Part shown: in pieces, positions 12,789 through 26,099 of the stretch | Layout: each line of letters starts with the position of its first letter | Position numbering within the stretch: position 1 is the stretch's first letter | Program-made: the position numbers and the translations under genes | Notes under the pieces: model-generated | Told to the model about the DNA's origin: nothing | The model's input: only the letters and a program-made list of their open reading frames with translations | Databases searched by the model: none | Origin: Eopsaltria australis | Taxonomy: Eukaryota; Chordata; Aves; Passeriformes; Petroicidae | DNA: 64,000 nucleotides | NCBI GenBank assembly: GCA_034509425.1 | Contig: JAVTVJ010000952.1 | Coordinates: 143,501-207,500, forward strand | Direction of reading: 5' to 3'

Positions 12789-15700
12789 CTGTGGGATCAG
12801 CCCCACAAACCGGCTCACACATGGGCCTGGGCAAGAGAGACTGGGAATCAGAGCCGGCTGAGCTGAACTAGGCCACGTTTCTCTTGTCTGGTAACACACC
12901 CTGTGCAGGAAATAACACAGCTGCCCGTGTGTCGCTGGCTCTCTGCAGATGCCGCACTAACGAACCCCTGAGCTCGTTACGGTGCTGTTGCCAGCTCTGT
13001 GAAGGCCTTAGGAGGACACATTTCAGGCTTTGTGTGGTTCGTGATGTTCATTGTTCTGGATATTTCTCATCCGTGACCTGTCACAGTGTCCTTTCTAGTC
13101 TCTGAGCAGGTGAGTCTCAGATACACTTAAAGATGTTGAACACCACCTCTGAAAGATATTGCTGACTCTCTGTAAAAATACACACTTCTATAGCCACCCC
13201 GAGAGCTTCTTTCTGGAAATATTGCCATGAAACACCTGTATGGTTTTTTAGAAATGTCATTGATGCAAATGTATTTTCAGATCATCAAATGCCTTCATTT
13301 GCAGCCCTTGTCTGGGGCTGAGAGTCAGACATGCCATTCTTTCACAGTAATAATGGATGACGGTGTTGACTGGGTAACATTTTGTCCAGAAATGCAGGGT
13401 GATTTACACCTTGTACCACCAATATGTTCTCTGCAGTCATGCTGGAAGTGCATAGGTACAATATTGGCCTTTTTGTAAAATACTTGTTAATTTTCAAATT
13501 TAGCTTCTCCAATGGCTGGTGAGCAAGGATTCAAAAGCAGCAAGTTCAAAGGTTGGTAACAAATAGCTGGATGAAAAATGTCTCACTTTCTGTTAGAGAG
13601 TGGCTGTTACTCACTTGTTATTGAGTCTACTTACAGTGTGTGCAAGAGGCTGTATAAACTGTTGAAAACATGAGGATGTCTGCCCATTTTTCACTCCTTG
13701 GTTTAAGAGATTCATGAAAAAGGCAGTGTGTATATCTAGTTTCTCAGCATCAGTCTGAAATTACAGAGTTCTTCATCTGTCTTGAACAAGGAAACTGCCA
13801 AGGATTCATCAGCGCTGCCTGTCCCTATTTCAGACCATAAATGCCAAGTTTATACACTAAATACTTGAGATATTTTCCTAATGGCTGTCTCCAGACCCCA
13901 TGAATACTTCTAACCTTTAATATGGTAGAAATAGATTGGACAAAAATAGGTGTAGTTACTGTGTGGCTGCTATGGGTAAATTACTGCATTGAAACCTAAT
14001 TGAAAGGTTGATTACTGTGGGTCACTTAGAGCTATTTTTTAGAATTACATTCAGTCAGATATTGATGCCTTAACTGTAGTGACATCTTTCCTTTCTGTTC
14101 TGCTTCTTGTCCTTCTGTGCCTCCCTAAAAATATTAGTCTTTTACTTCTGGGTTCCTTTCCAGTCTGCCAGGCTGAGGGACACATTCTGAATCACATCAG
14201 CAATTTCTGGTGTCTAACACTGTACCCTCAGAGCTGCAATAGTGAGGGTGCAGCCCCAGGCTCACCTCAATAACACCGTAAGCTGCTCAGAACCCAAATG
14301 TTGAGGTGAAAGAAGATGCCCTCCCTCCGTTTGCAAAGCACCCAGGGCAGCTATTGCCTCCTCCCAGTAAATCCCAGCCTCATCATCTCTCAGTGGGAAG
14401 GGCTCACTGGAAGGCTCCGGCCTGGGTTGCATTTTAATAGCAGATGGTTTCCCAATTACCATTCCGTGTGCATCCTCCCTGCTCTGCCTGGTGACGTTGC
14501 CCTTTTGTGGACAATGGGGTCACGGCTTGTCAGTGCTCTCGGGCTTCACCAGGGCTGTTGGGCTGAGGGGGTTTTGTGTTGTTTTGTTTTCCTTGTCATG
14601 CAAGAGGGCCGTGATATTTCTGTATCTGGCAGCGTGTCTGCGTGAGACAAGGCAGAGTGAGCGAGGTTGATGTGTGAGTGACAGATCCCTGGGTGATGCC
14701 GCTGGGAAGCTCTTGATCTGACTGGTTTGAAGTTGAAAGCTCACTAGGTCACACTGAAAATGGTTGCCACTGGGCATTTCTTTCATCCTTGTTTATTTAT
14801 TTTCCCTTCCCTTTCCTGAAGTTTTTTGCCACTCAGAAAGGGGCTTGGCTGTTGTTCCTCATGTTCTTGTGGCTGGTAGGCTGAATTCTAACCTTTCACT
14901 GCACCTAATTGCTGTTGTGTCTTCTACTTTTTGGTGCTCTGTTTGGTTGGCTGGGGAGGGAAAGGGTATCCTCCTGCCTTTGAGCTTGGCACCTGTGCCA
15001 GGGACTAACCAGGTACAAAATGACCATTTTAAGCCAGCACCAGGTGTTTTTAAAGACATGGTCTGTTTATTATTTAGCAATCTGCTGTTCAAAGGTTCTG
15101 GCATTTGTCAGCCAGATCAAAACAGAGGAGCCATGTGGTGATTCTGTGACATTTTCCTCTCCATACCTGCAGCATGTCCTTAACTAAACACGCATAAAGA
15201 ACAAGGCATAAATTAACCTGAAAAGACGAGGTGGCATTAGAAGAACCTCTGATCCTCTTGTCAATGCTCTGTTGGCAAAGCTAAAATAGCCACTCTGACA
15301 AGAGCCAGGAGAGGATTTCCTCCCCTGTGGATGTTGCCAACAATTTGTCACCTAGCATGGAGGTTGTGGCTGTGGTAGTGCAGAGTCAAATGCCAAAGCC
15401 CCATGTTGTGCGTCCTGCAAAAGGGTCAGAAAATCATCTGCCACAGAGGGACATCAGGGAGCTGAAACTCATGCAGCAGGTTCTCAGGCAGGAGAGTGAA
15501 AATGCAGGCACTGGCAGTGTATTCAGGGGCTCACAGCAATTTAGGAAGTTTATTAATTGTGCATTGTAGGTATTGCATGGTCCATCTGCCTCCATACAGC
15601 CCTGGGTGCCCAGTGCACTTGGGGCTACCCATTCATTAGGACTGCCAGAATTCCACTTGGGTTTTGCTGAAGTTCTGAGCTTTATCTTACAGCTTCTCTC

Positions 15701-16790
15701 CAGGGATTAAAAGGGCCCAAATTCAGCTTTAGGCCACCTCATCTAATGAGTCACTAATTACTGTCAATTTCTCATTTTTACATTGAAATACATGAAAGCT
15801 GAGTATGAACAAGTAACCTCAAACTGGTACGAGCAGGCCTCTGGCATTTAGAAGGAAAAGTTGTACTGTGGGCTTGGTTCAATCACTGATCTGTCAGATT
15901 GCTCAAGGCAGAGAAAATAGGTCTCACTTTAAACTCATAAATTGTACCTGGCAGTGATTGGTTGTGCAGGTGGCTGAAGTGAAGTGCAAAAGTGAGACCT
16001 CTGCTCACTCCAGAAGGAAACACTGAGCCTTGCAGGGTTCTGCTCTTCATCCTACATGGAGATGAGGAATTGTGACATCTGATACATTTCCTGCACACTG
16101 TACATCATCTTTGCCCAGATGTGGTATTCCATTGTGGTTCTGCTTCTCAACCTTGAAAAATTACAATTTTGGGCACAATCTGATAGGCCATCTCAGCTGA
16201 TGTCACCAGCCAAATACTGTGTGGGAAGCAGAACTGGGAGAGAAGACACATGAAGATGCAGAAGTAGCAGGGTCAGGGTGCTGTTGCCTTTCGCTGCTGT
16301 GGAAATTTTTGAGATTTAGATACAAATGTCCTTGCATGTTTTCATACATCAGCAGTGCAGGTGGAAGAGGGGTAACCCAAAAAGGAAGCAATCACCCCCA
16401 GCCCTTCTCTAATTCATTTTCAGCTCTGAAGCAGAGGGGGTTCATTCCAGTGGGGTGTAATCCTTGCTAATTTAGGGAAGTCATTAAATCTGCAGGTTTT
16501 AAGTATGCATCTAAGCAGTTACTTAAAATGTCTCTCTGAACTGGGAGGAACCGGAATGAATGCTCAGTGCAGATGAATCTGCGATATAATTCAGGGTCAT
16601 TTTTTGGAGGTGAATATTCAGCCCACTGGGCTTGGGCATGGGTGGCTGATTTAACTCCAGCAACAATTGCAACGTTTCTGGAGTCAATCCTTTCCTAAGC
16701 ACGCTGTAACACACTGATGAGAGGGGAAGACAGCAACAAGAAACAGTTGTCAGGAGTATCACAAATTTGTATTTCATGGAACTAGGCACT
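12789..16790. other. Non-coding unique DNA, no gene recognised
   Basis: GC content falls back quickly after the minisatellite. Nothing assignable is seen. Open frames reach at most about 125 codons (14,764-15,141), are unrecognised and are overlapped by open frames on the opposite strand. No known RNA or interspersed repeat was identified. Confidence 0.55.
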
Positions 16791-17345
16791 GTGATGATTC
16801 GCTGCAGTTAATGAAAAACATTCCTGCTCAGTATATCCACCTGTCCGCCTTTGTTAAAAAAATAAAGAGTCAATCCAAAATGGGATCATTATCTTTAGTG
16901 GATGCACTTCACATCACTGAAAACAATTTCAGCTTAGTTAAATAACATGCAGCCTGGAGATTAAAGCTGTCTCCTGTTCAGCTGCAGAGACAAGCAGAGT
17001 CATTGGTACAGAGATCACTTAGAGCTCGATATTCCTTTCAGTAGTAACTTGATGTATTTTATTTTTTTTTCCTGTCTGTTATTACATGCTACTAGGTTTT
17101 ATTTATTTAAATCTCAGCCTCTTTTTGCTGACACAGCAAGGCATAACCAAAGATGTTTAGTAAAACTTAGATGAACCCCTAAGTGGGCCACTTGTTCTAT
17201 AAATCTTTAAATATTTCATGTTACTCCTTTAGAAACTGCTGTTGCCAGACTAACCCAATCTGCTTTGAAACGACTAGGGCATAAAATAACAGCTCTTTTA
17301 AAATTCTCCAGTGATACAGTTATTTGGTATATTTTTAGGGAATAC
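16791..17345. other. AT-rich stretch, possible conserved non-coding element
   Basis: This is AT-rich, non-repetitive DNA without long open frames. It has a T-rich run at about 17,055-17,070 and several homeodomain- or forkhead-like cores (TTATTTAAAT, AATATTTCATG). Its texture resembles vertebrate conserved non-coding elements, but conservation cannot be seen from one sequence. This is a low-confidence note for comparison with other birds. Confidence 0.2.
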
Positions 17346-20270
17346 CAGACCTTGTGGCCTTTAATGAAAGATCAGCTTTAAACTTGAAGAAGTTTTGCTC
17401 CAGAAGGAGCCATTCTTTGTGGCCCCTGGACACTGCTAGGATCATGTTGCTCTCCCAGGACATGGCCAGGAGAGCCTTCTGGCCCTTTGAAGTCGGTGGC
17501 AAAACTCCCACTGAATTACAATGGAATTGGGTTTTAACCTGAAAAAATAGAGTCTTTGTTGTCTTTTATCACCAAATACAGATATTCTCCCTGAATTAGC
17601 CTGGACTGGCCAGTCGTGGAAGAGATTGATGACTGTGCCAAGCAGCACGATCCCTGCAAGTAGGGAAAAGGGGTTATGTCTTATGAGAGACCAGAACTTC
17701 AGGAAGACAAATTGGATTTGGCTGTTTCCACAGAAACTCAGGAGAGCATCATGTGTGGGCTGTTAATGGAAACGCTGCTGCCTGTACACATCCTCCCTCA
17801 TGATAAATGTGACACAGCCCTTGTGCAAATGCAAGTGTTATTACATTAATAGGAACTGTTCCAGCACAATTAAAGCCATGTTCATTAAGGAACCTATGCA
17901 GGAATGGTGCTGACCAAGCACAGAATTCCTGGGAAGATGAGGATGCCCCTCTTCCCTTCCCTGCTGTGTCCCACAGCTGGGCACCCGTAGAATGGGGCTG
18001 TGGCTCTGTGGCTGCTCAGCCACCTCATTTAAAGGTGTGGACATCACTGACATGGGACTGAACCTGCAGGGTGAAGGGCAGGGAATGATACCTGATAATC
18101 CTGTGCAAGCAAAGCCAAAGTGATCGTGCTCTCTGGCTGTGTTCTAGTTTCCACAGACACATTTCAGCCAAATTTCATAGTAAATAAGGACTCGTTGTGT
18201 ATTAAAATTATCAGGAAACAGACCTCTGTGTAAAGGAACTTACTCGTGCCATAATTTAGGGGAAAACTGAGCATACATTGGTATCCTTTTAGACATGTCA
18301 AATTCAGGAGCCAAAGCAGGAGAGAGGGACTGCACCCTGGTAAATTCTTAAAGCTTCATCTGGATCTCACCATTTGTGCTTCTCCACCCAAATCCATAGC
18401 CCCAAGTTTTCATTATTTCTTTACTCAGAGAATGACTTTTGGAAAGATTAATCAGAAGCACAGCCAGCCAGCTGTGCCATTTCCACCAGGAGAAGGAGCA
18501 GAGAGAGTAGCTGAATGAGTGAGTTCCTGGATTAAGCTGTCTCTTGATGTTACAAGGTGTTTGGCACCACTGGATTCAAAGGTTCCTGCCCTTCCCAGCC
18601 CAGTTTGCCTTCTGATCTGTATTGATCACAGCACACAAACATCTTTGTGGGGCTGCACTGGAAGCCAGTGCATAGTATTTTTGTTTTTCAAAAACTGAAG
18701 ATTTATCAGTTAATTCTTGTGGTTTGATGTTTTTTTTTTTCTATTTATTTTCTTCCTAAGGGGTGTCTCTGTGCCATCAGATCTGGTGCTGCAGTGGCAC
18801 ACTTGTTCCATGGCGGTGAGCCTTGGAGATTAAATCCCCAGGCCTCAGGAAGACAGTGATTTAATAAACTTACAGCTAAAATCATCAAGCTGCAGCCCCA
18901 AGGAGGTTGGAAGCACCAGGAAAACAAAGGAAGGGCACAAACCGATTTTCACAAATTTACTGCAAATTTGTTTACCTTGATTTTTACAGATGGGTGGGAG
19001 TGAATACAAAGAACCAAAAGGTCAGTAATAGATGGACCCACCAGCAGTGTGCTCATCAGCACAGGATGGCCACACCTTGAGTCCTCTTGTTTAGGCCCCA
19101 ACAAAGCTGTGTAGTCTTTTCTTTTTTCCCCTACTCTGAAAGCCAAAACTGCTTCTATTCTTCTGCTGCTCTGTTTCTCTAAAACAATGCTTTAAAGACT
19201 TGTTGCACTTGTAATTCCACTAGCTGGGATGTTGGGAAGCTGGGGTTTCTGCTGGGGCAGAGCAGTAAAGACGCCTGAAGAAAAGCAGCTCCTTCATGTT
19301 TCTGAAGCCAGCGTGTTCACAGAGGGGCAGCAGCACATTCTTATTACCAAAACTGAGGGATTTGATAAATTACACTGTGTTATGCTGGTATTGGTGGCAG
19401 GCTTAAGAGGGGATGTTGATGATTGGTTTTAAATTAAGGGAATGGTGTTTGCTCCCCTGTGAAGGCAGAGGTCAGAACTGTAAGCAGTTCCATCTCTAGA
19501 TTGTATTCACCTGCTTCCCAGGACAGGGCCTGCAATTTGGGCAGCAGGGGCATCTAACCATGGGTTGTAGTGGCAGCACAGAATGGCAAGGACAGAATGA
19601 TAAATCTGTTTTTAGTTTCAGAAAAACAATTGTGATGGATGACTATGTGGGCTCCTTGAGTACGTCCTGGACCTTTACCTCTGGAATTGCCTTGAAAACA
19701 GAGAGAAATGTGCCGTGGGTCTCAGCAGGGATGTGTGAGTGTGAAACTGGAGAGCAGCTTGGAGTAGTAGGTACTGACAGCTACAGCTGAACACTTCACT
19801 GAGCATATGCAGTAAACAGGAGGGGGAAACTCTGGGAGAAGTTACACACTGCTGTTAGTTACTTCTTCTGCATGTAGCCCTCCGTGCCTCTCTGAGCTGC
19901 CAGACTAGGATCAGCACGAGCTCTCTGTGAAAGCACAGACGCCCTCATCCATCCCCTTCCCCGTTCGTCACCGCTGGAGCCCTCGTTTCCTCACACGCAC
20001 TCCAATCCGCTTTACTGTTCCCTTGGTGTCCCTTTATTTTGCACTGAGTGGTACAATATGATCCATTCTGGAAGCACTTCTTGCAAACAGTAAAATACGT
20101 TTTCCCTGAAGCCAACATCTTGCTTCACATTTGCACCGTAAAACACTGAGCAGGGCAGAGGAAAGTTCCAGGCAAACCAATTGGCTGGAGCTGCTCTCTG
20201 CGTCTTCCTTCGTCTTTCTTTGGCTGATTCTGTTAAAATTTAAGGTGCTACACAAGAGTCCAGGGCTCAA
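17346..20270. other. Non-coding unique DNA, no gene recognised
   Basis: No gene or interspersed repeat was recognised. A run of T lies at about 18,729-18,740. Open frames are below 80 codons and show no family resemblance. Confidence 0.55.
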
Positions 20271-20550
20271 ATGACTGTTAGCTTTGTTTGATCATATATC
20301 TAATTTACTTTAACATGGGATCCTGGCATGCATTTCTTTAAGAGACTGAATCAATTTTATGCTAAGTGATTTCTCCGAGTAGATTTTTTTTTATTGTCCC
20401 TTTTGCCTAAAGTAAATTAGAGTGATAGCTGGAGCAACCAGGGAATGAAAAGGAGTCAAGTCCTCAAGTCACATTAACAGGCTTGTTGAGGCCTTTAAAC
20501 AATCATCACCATCAAAGTACTCCATAATAACTGTAAAAAAGCTAATCACA
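20271..20550. other. AT-rich stretch, possible conserved non-coding element
   Basis: The stretch is AT-rich, low in repeats and contains many short transcription-factor-like cores (TTGATCATATATCTAATTTA, AACAATCATCACCATC, GCTAATCACA). It has no coding potential on either strand. Enhancer-like character is inferred from texture only. Confidence 0.2.
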
Positions 20551-21929
20551 GGTGGCAGTGGGCGTGAAATGTGTGGCTCTGTGCTCAATCCTTGGGATAA
20601 TGGGGGTATTCATGGGATTTCTAGAAGGACTCCTTTGTGCAGCAAGTCATGTGCCTGCTGAGCTGAAAGGACTATTTTGCTCAATTTGTCTAAAAGCACT
20701 GGCTTATGAGATAGCTGCAGGGGTTTCTCTGCTCAGGTTGTTTTAACCCTTCCCACGCAGACAGAGTTTGGTCTAATTCCAAGGGAAGTGTCTCCAATTT
20801 CAGGGAGTTGAGCACATTCCTGGTCAAGAACCAAGAGTGTGCAAAGACCATCAGCCTTGCTGGGCAGGACCTGGGGCTTTGACTCTGCTTCTTCGTGGAT
20901 GCTCAGCTTGAGACACTCGTTTTTCCTCCTTGGCAGCACTGAGAACTCTGAGCCCTGGGAAGCACCTTGAAGTTGAGGTTCTCAGCCTCTACTGTGATTC
21001 AGTTATTGAAGCCAGGAGTATTTAAGGCTTTCAGTTTGGGGGCAGAGTCCCAGGATACACCAAGATTTTCTTATGATCTCTTTCATTGCAAAAAATGCTC
21101 CGAACAACCTCTCGATGATTTCTGAAGAACCATCCCAAACCATGGAAATGGTTTTTTATAATGTGAAACCTGTACAATCTAGAAATATTTTCCTTCCTCA
21201 CTAGAAATAGTTAATAGAATGCCTGAAAAAAGAAATCTGTTACCTAAGAGACTCTCAAAAGAGGAAAATATTTTTACATTAGGAATCCTTTACTTTGAAA
21301 TGGAAATAAATATTAATTATCTAAATGCACCAAATAGTTAACTACCATAATACATTTATTTAAATTTCAGTCAGTATCTGGAGGTGAAGCAGTGACCAGT
21401 GCTGTTTTCTACCAAAACGCATAAAGCTAATGGCTGGGTGTTAATTAATATTGCTATTAAGATACAGTGTGAAGATTTTAAGTATGTTTCATGTCCCTAC
21501 GTGTAGTCTCAGAACTCAGAAGAAAAAGAGGAATTGGAAGTTTAATCCCTCATGTTATTTTATGTGGTCTCCATGATATTAAAATGGGCTCTAGTCAAGA
21601 GCTTTCTTGTTTCAGGTAAGGCTAAAGCAAGTCAAAAACCTGTAAAGTAACCATTCCCAGATTGGTTTCCGGACTGTTATCACCACTATGGTGATCCAGG
21701 TGACTAAATCTTGTAGTTATGTCAGTATCCTTTTTTTGAATGCCAGGGTATTGCACTTTCAGGTGGGAGTGATGATATTGGCTGAGGCACTGCAAGTGTC
21801 ACAGAGATCTGAGTTCTCATCTGATAGAAGAAACACCTCCTGAGATTATAGGTCAGAATTTACAGGTAGGAGCTCGTGTCCTCTCCTTACCTGGCCATTG
21901 CATTGCTGTTGAGTCTTCTCATGGGAAGA
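20551..21929. other. Non-coding unique DNA, no gene recognised
   Basis: Nothing assignable is seen. The stretch at 21,290-21,370 is very AT-rich (AATATTAATTATCTAAATG). Open frames are below 70 codons. Confidence 0.5.
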
Positions 21930-22030
21930 CTTCCTTTCACCCTTCCTCTCTCCCTTCCCCTTTGACTTTTTCTTCTCTTTTCCCTTTTCCCTTTTCCCTT
22001 TTCCCTTTGCCTTTTCCCTTTCCCTTCACC
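21930..22030. repeat. Pyrimidine tract with CCCTTTT tandem mirror repeat
   Basis: About 100 bases are almost only C and T on the plus strand. From 21,979 to 22,008 the sequence is a perfect mirror repeat of CCC and TTTT blocks (7-bp unit). Imperfect units continue to about 22,026. Long polypurine:polypyrimidine mirror repeats of this type can form intramolecular triplex (H-DNA). The lysine/arginine-rich minus-strand frame over it is an artefact of the repeat. Confidence 0.9.
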
Positions 22031-24189
22031 CTGTGTCACTCTGTGCTGCTGACAGCAGGGCACAGCTCCTGCTCTGCATTTGCTGGGAGCCCAACACAGT
22101 GAGGTCACAATCACAGCTTGCAAAGATCCATTAAACCAATAAATGAGATGCCTGCCCCGAGCGTGGCACAGCAGTGACACAGAGGAGAGACTCTAAACAT
22201 CACAACTTACTTGAGTCTAGTTGCCCTGTAATTCTTAAGGTGGGGGACCAGTCCCACTTTGCCACAAAGAAGTTCCTGATGTTGATACCAAGTTGTGCTG
22301 AAGCAGAGTGTGGCTGGGAGGATGTAAAAGCAGGTAAAGAACTGGAATGAGCTGTTTCTGCCTGTCTCTCTGTCTCTCATATGCACAAAAGTAATTTAAA
22401 TGTGCTTTCTGACACCAAGTCAGCCACAGCTCTGGGGTTCTTTTGCTCTCCTTAATTTTTCTCTTTCTGTCTCCTTCTGCCATTAACATAACCATTATTG
22501 AAAGAGAGACCCAAATCCTTAATTTCTGATTTAGACAACAGGAGAATTTTCTATCCAGCCCACGTTACCCCAGCCCAAATAATCATGGTGTCTGGAATGA
22601 AAAAATTCCGGCTGTGATCTTGAACCTGTGTCACCTGCAGAAAAGCACAGTTGTTTTGCTGTATTGCATTACAAGGAGCAAATTGTGGAATGTCTCAATG
22701 CGTCTGACTTGAGGGGTTTTTCTGGAACTGCCTATGGAAGTCCCTAGTCTTGCTAATGTTAAGCTGAGCCATTCTTTGGTAGTGCTCCATGGATCAGTTT
22801 TAGGATTTGACTCCTCCCTGTGCTGATTTGGAGTGGAACTCTGGTTCAGAGCACCTGGCATTGTTCCATGCTGTTTGCCTGGCACTGGAGGCAAAGAGCA
22901 CAGGTGAAATCCTCCTTTGCTGATAACATGGCAAAGCTTTCATGGATTTCTGCAAAGCCCAGAGTTCCCCACCAGTGAACTCGCCAGCTGGAAAGTTATC
23001 TCAAAGTCGGGGACTTTTCAAAACAAATTCTCACCACATTTGCTGCCCTAGAGGATGGTACCAGTGTCCGTCTATTTTGGACGCCCATAAAGCTCCTTTG
23101 TAGGTAAAATCCTTTTTCTTTCTTCTGCTGCTTGTGCAGTTTGATCCTGCACCTTGCAGCCATTGCCTATTGAAGGTACACATGCTGCTCCATTCACCGC
23201 CGCAGCCTTTGAAGAGTTAAGCTCTGCAGTCACTCAGAAGGTGGACTTCTGCTTTTCCTCAAGTCTCTATTCATCTCCAGGAACTGAATTTTTCATGCAG
23301 TAATTAAAATTTGTAGGTCAAACCTCCCATGGCACCGTTTTCTGCTAATATGGGAGAGCAACGGTCGGATTCGCTTACGCTGCTCTTCGCCGCACTGAGA
23401 TTTAAAGGATGAAGGGTGACATTTTCCCCCATTTTGTAAATTAATGCCATTGATCTGCCTAACAAGAACAAAGTTAGGCTTCAAAATACCAAATGATAAA
23501 GAGATTAAGACTTTAAATGGCTTTCCAGAGACAACCTCTATTGTAAGATTCCAAGCAGAGTATTGAACTTTCAATTAGAATTTCTAATGGGCTATTGACT
23601 TAAATGGATAAAATGTTGCAAGTGATAGCTTTCAAGATGACAAAAATTGCTTAGTACATTCTGGAATATCACTTTATGAAGCAAATACTGTTCTGGAGGC
23701 TGAGTAGTAATAACCCAGGCCCCGGGCAATATTGTTCTGTGTCTCTGTGCGGCAGTTTTTCAAAATTGAACTAATGCATTTTGAAACATTTTCTCTTTTC
23801 ATGTTTTGTAAATCTTTGGGAGTGTGAGGTACTTTAACTTTCATGAAAGAATTTTAAATCTCTGGTGATGTAGCTATGATTGCACTCTTTATGAAACACA
23901 ATCCATCTACTCCGACGCTGTATTTTCACACGTTCTTCCATCTGGGGCACAAACAACGTGCCCACCTCGTGTGGCTGCTCCTGACTGTGCTCCAGAATGT
24001 GCCTGTTCTGCAGTGCCTGTGCTGCAAATAACAGCTGAAACTCTCCCAAATCATCCTGGCGCTTTGCACTGAACTGATTTGAAGGCTTGTTATGAAACAC
24101 TAGCTCTAGTACGTTTTTCAAAGGATATTTTTCAGAGACTAGCCAGCCCTTTCCAGGATAAAGGGTTAATATTATGCTTATGTTACAGT
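22031..24189. other. Non-coding unique DNA, no gene recognised
   Basis: No gene or repeat family was recognised. Short CT-rich phrases (CTGTCTCTCTGTCTCTC) lie at about 22,361-22,378. The minus-strand open frame of 119 codons at 23,834-24,193 has no recognisable domain. Confidence 0.5.
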
Positions 24190-24370
24190 GCATTAAAAAC
24201 TCTAATTAAAACAGCATTACATTCCCATCTGCCAATCTCCAGTAATCTTCTTTAATTGCAGTAATTAAACTATATTTACATGTTCAGAATACTTGTAATT
24301 TAGCAAATTGCACTCTCTGCTCTACATTTAATCAAACAACCAGTTCCAGTATATTTAGTGTGGAAAGAAG
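24190..24370. other. TAATTA-rich stretch, possible conserved non-coding element
   Basis: Several homeodomain cores lie close together (CTAATTAAA, TTTAATTG, GTAATTAAAC, TGTAATTT) in non-repetitive AT-rich DNA without an open frame. Such clusters are common in developmental enhancers, but also arise by chance in AT-rich DNA. Conservation was not testable here. Confidence 0.22.
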
Positions 24371-26099
24371 TAATTTCAATGTTTTGATTACTATAGCAGA
24401 TTTGACAGAGTAAGTGCCCCTCTAGTAGAGACTTTGAAAGGGAAGGCAAACATGAAATATAGTCCTGTTCTGATTGTCATGTGAATGCCTAATTACATGT
24501 TAGAGGATTAACTATTAAAGGGTACACACTGTTACGCTTGATTTTTTAGGCACAGCTGACATAACAGATAATAAAGGTTGCCTATTTGGGGCTGTTTGGT
24601 GGAATATGTAAGCTTTTTATTATTATTATTAGAAGTCTTAAAACCGAGTATTAAATCCTGTGAGTTAGTAAGGTCTTAATGCCCCACATCTTTACTTTAA
24701 AGACGTGGGTGAATTGAAGATTATGTTCCCACTGCTCTGTTGGCAGCTGTTTCCCAGCTCCTTCCCTTCCCCTAAACCTCTTTTTGGGGAAGGCAGGGTT
24801 GTTATTCTTAGAATGGCACTTCCCAGGTAGCTCTGTCAAATGCTTGTTGAGATTTTTTGTGTGCAGTGGTCTGGGGTGGGCAGATGCTCCGTGCAGTGCT
24901 GGTGCTGAGCCTGTGCCCTGGGAATCAGTGGCACTGAGGTGTCCCCAGCTGGTGCCAGCCTGACTCAGACACTGGCGATGCTGCGTGCGGGTGGGTGGGC
25001 AGTGGCTGGGGGAGTTGGTAACTTCTAGTCAAAGGGAGGCTTCTCTTTTACTGCACATCTCTTCTGTGATCTGGGTCTAGAGCGAACTTGAAAAGGGGAT
25101 TCCAGTACCAGCCACCTGGTCCTTCCCAGATAAATGGTACAAGTGGAAAAAAATCCTTCTGATCTGCCAGTACCAGACGCACTGGGTTCAGGGCCAGTCC
25201 TGCCAGCAGAACCCATGCTGGGTTGGGAGCTCTGCATCTGCCAAGTGCCACCCACGTCCCCCTGCCAGACCTCCCCATCCACAGCCCTGTGCATGGACAT
25301 GCCAGTCCAGTCCCCAGATACCTCTGGAACTTTTTATTTCAAGTTCTGGGGACAAGTTCTGGTCATTTACAGAGGTGAGGTGTCATACCATGAACATCAG
25401 TGGAGAATGAGCCTGATGCCCAGAAGATGTGGGTGTGGGTGTTAAAGACATCAGTCCTTGCAGGCTTCAGGACCCCTGGCATTCCTGGCTGGCAGAGGAG
25501 GCTGTGGTGAGCACTGGCAGAGGTCCAGTGGTTCCAGTGAGCAGTGGGTGCTCCTGAAGAGCTGCTCTTGGCAAACCCAGTGTGCAAGGGAATTGTGTGG
25601 GCCAGGCAGCAGCCAGGGTGGTTATCTGCAGTGGTCTGGTTACAAATATATTGCTTTTGTTCCAAAGGCAGCCAGAAAAGCCATTAAAAATCCCTAGCTC
25701 TGACTAATTTTCCTTATTAAAATGCCCTTCTACCAGTATGCTCCTTGCCTGGACCTGACCTCAGACACCCTTACCCATGAGTGGTTCTGGGACTTCTTAC
25801 ATCATGCTGACTTCATTCATTTCAAGGAGGTACCTCCTGCTTTTCATTGCTGAGATGTAAAATCAGGTCATTCCCAGCCATTCCTGGGTCTGTGTCACTG
25901 TCTTGACTCCTGTGTAATGCCAGCAGTGAAGGCTCTGAATTGAACCCTTCCAGCTGAATCTGTCTCTCCGTGTATTCCCACTGTATGGCTTTGCTCTGTG
26001 GCTCAATCCACACCCCCAGTTTTGTGGTTTAGAATTAGAAGAATGTATGTTCTAACACAGCCATTTAATCAAGGGGAACGTTTGCTGTATTTACTCTGA
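24371..26099. other. Non-coding unique DNA, no gene recognised
   Basis: A TTA trinucleotide run lies at about 24,616-24,631. The section 24,860-25,310 is more GC-rich, with overlapping open frames on both strands of about 75-105 codons, none recognisable. No known RNA or mobile element was seen. Confidence 0.5.

Noticed and set aside
12276..12871. Long proline-rich open frames (up to 196 codons) as a possible collagen-like or repeat protein gene
   Set aside because: The frames are open only because the 10-bp repeat contains no stop codon on the plus strand. Several frames are open at once, and the period is not a multiple of three.
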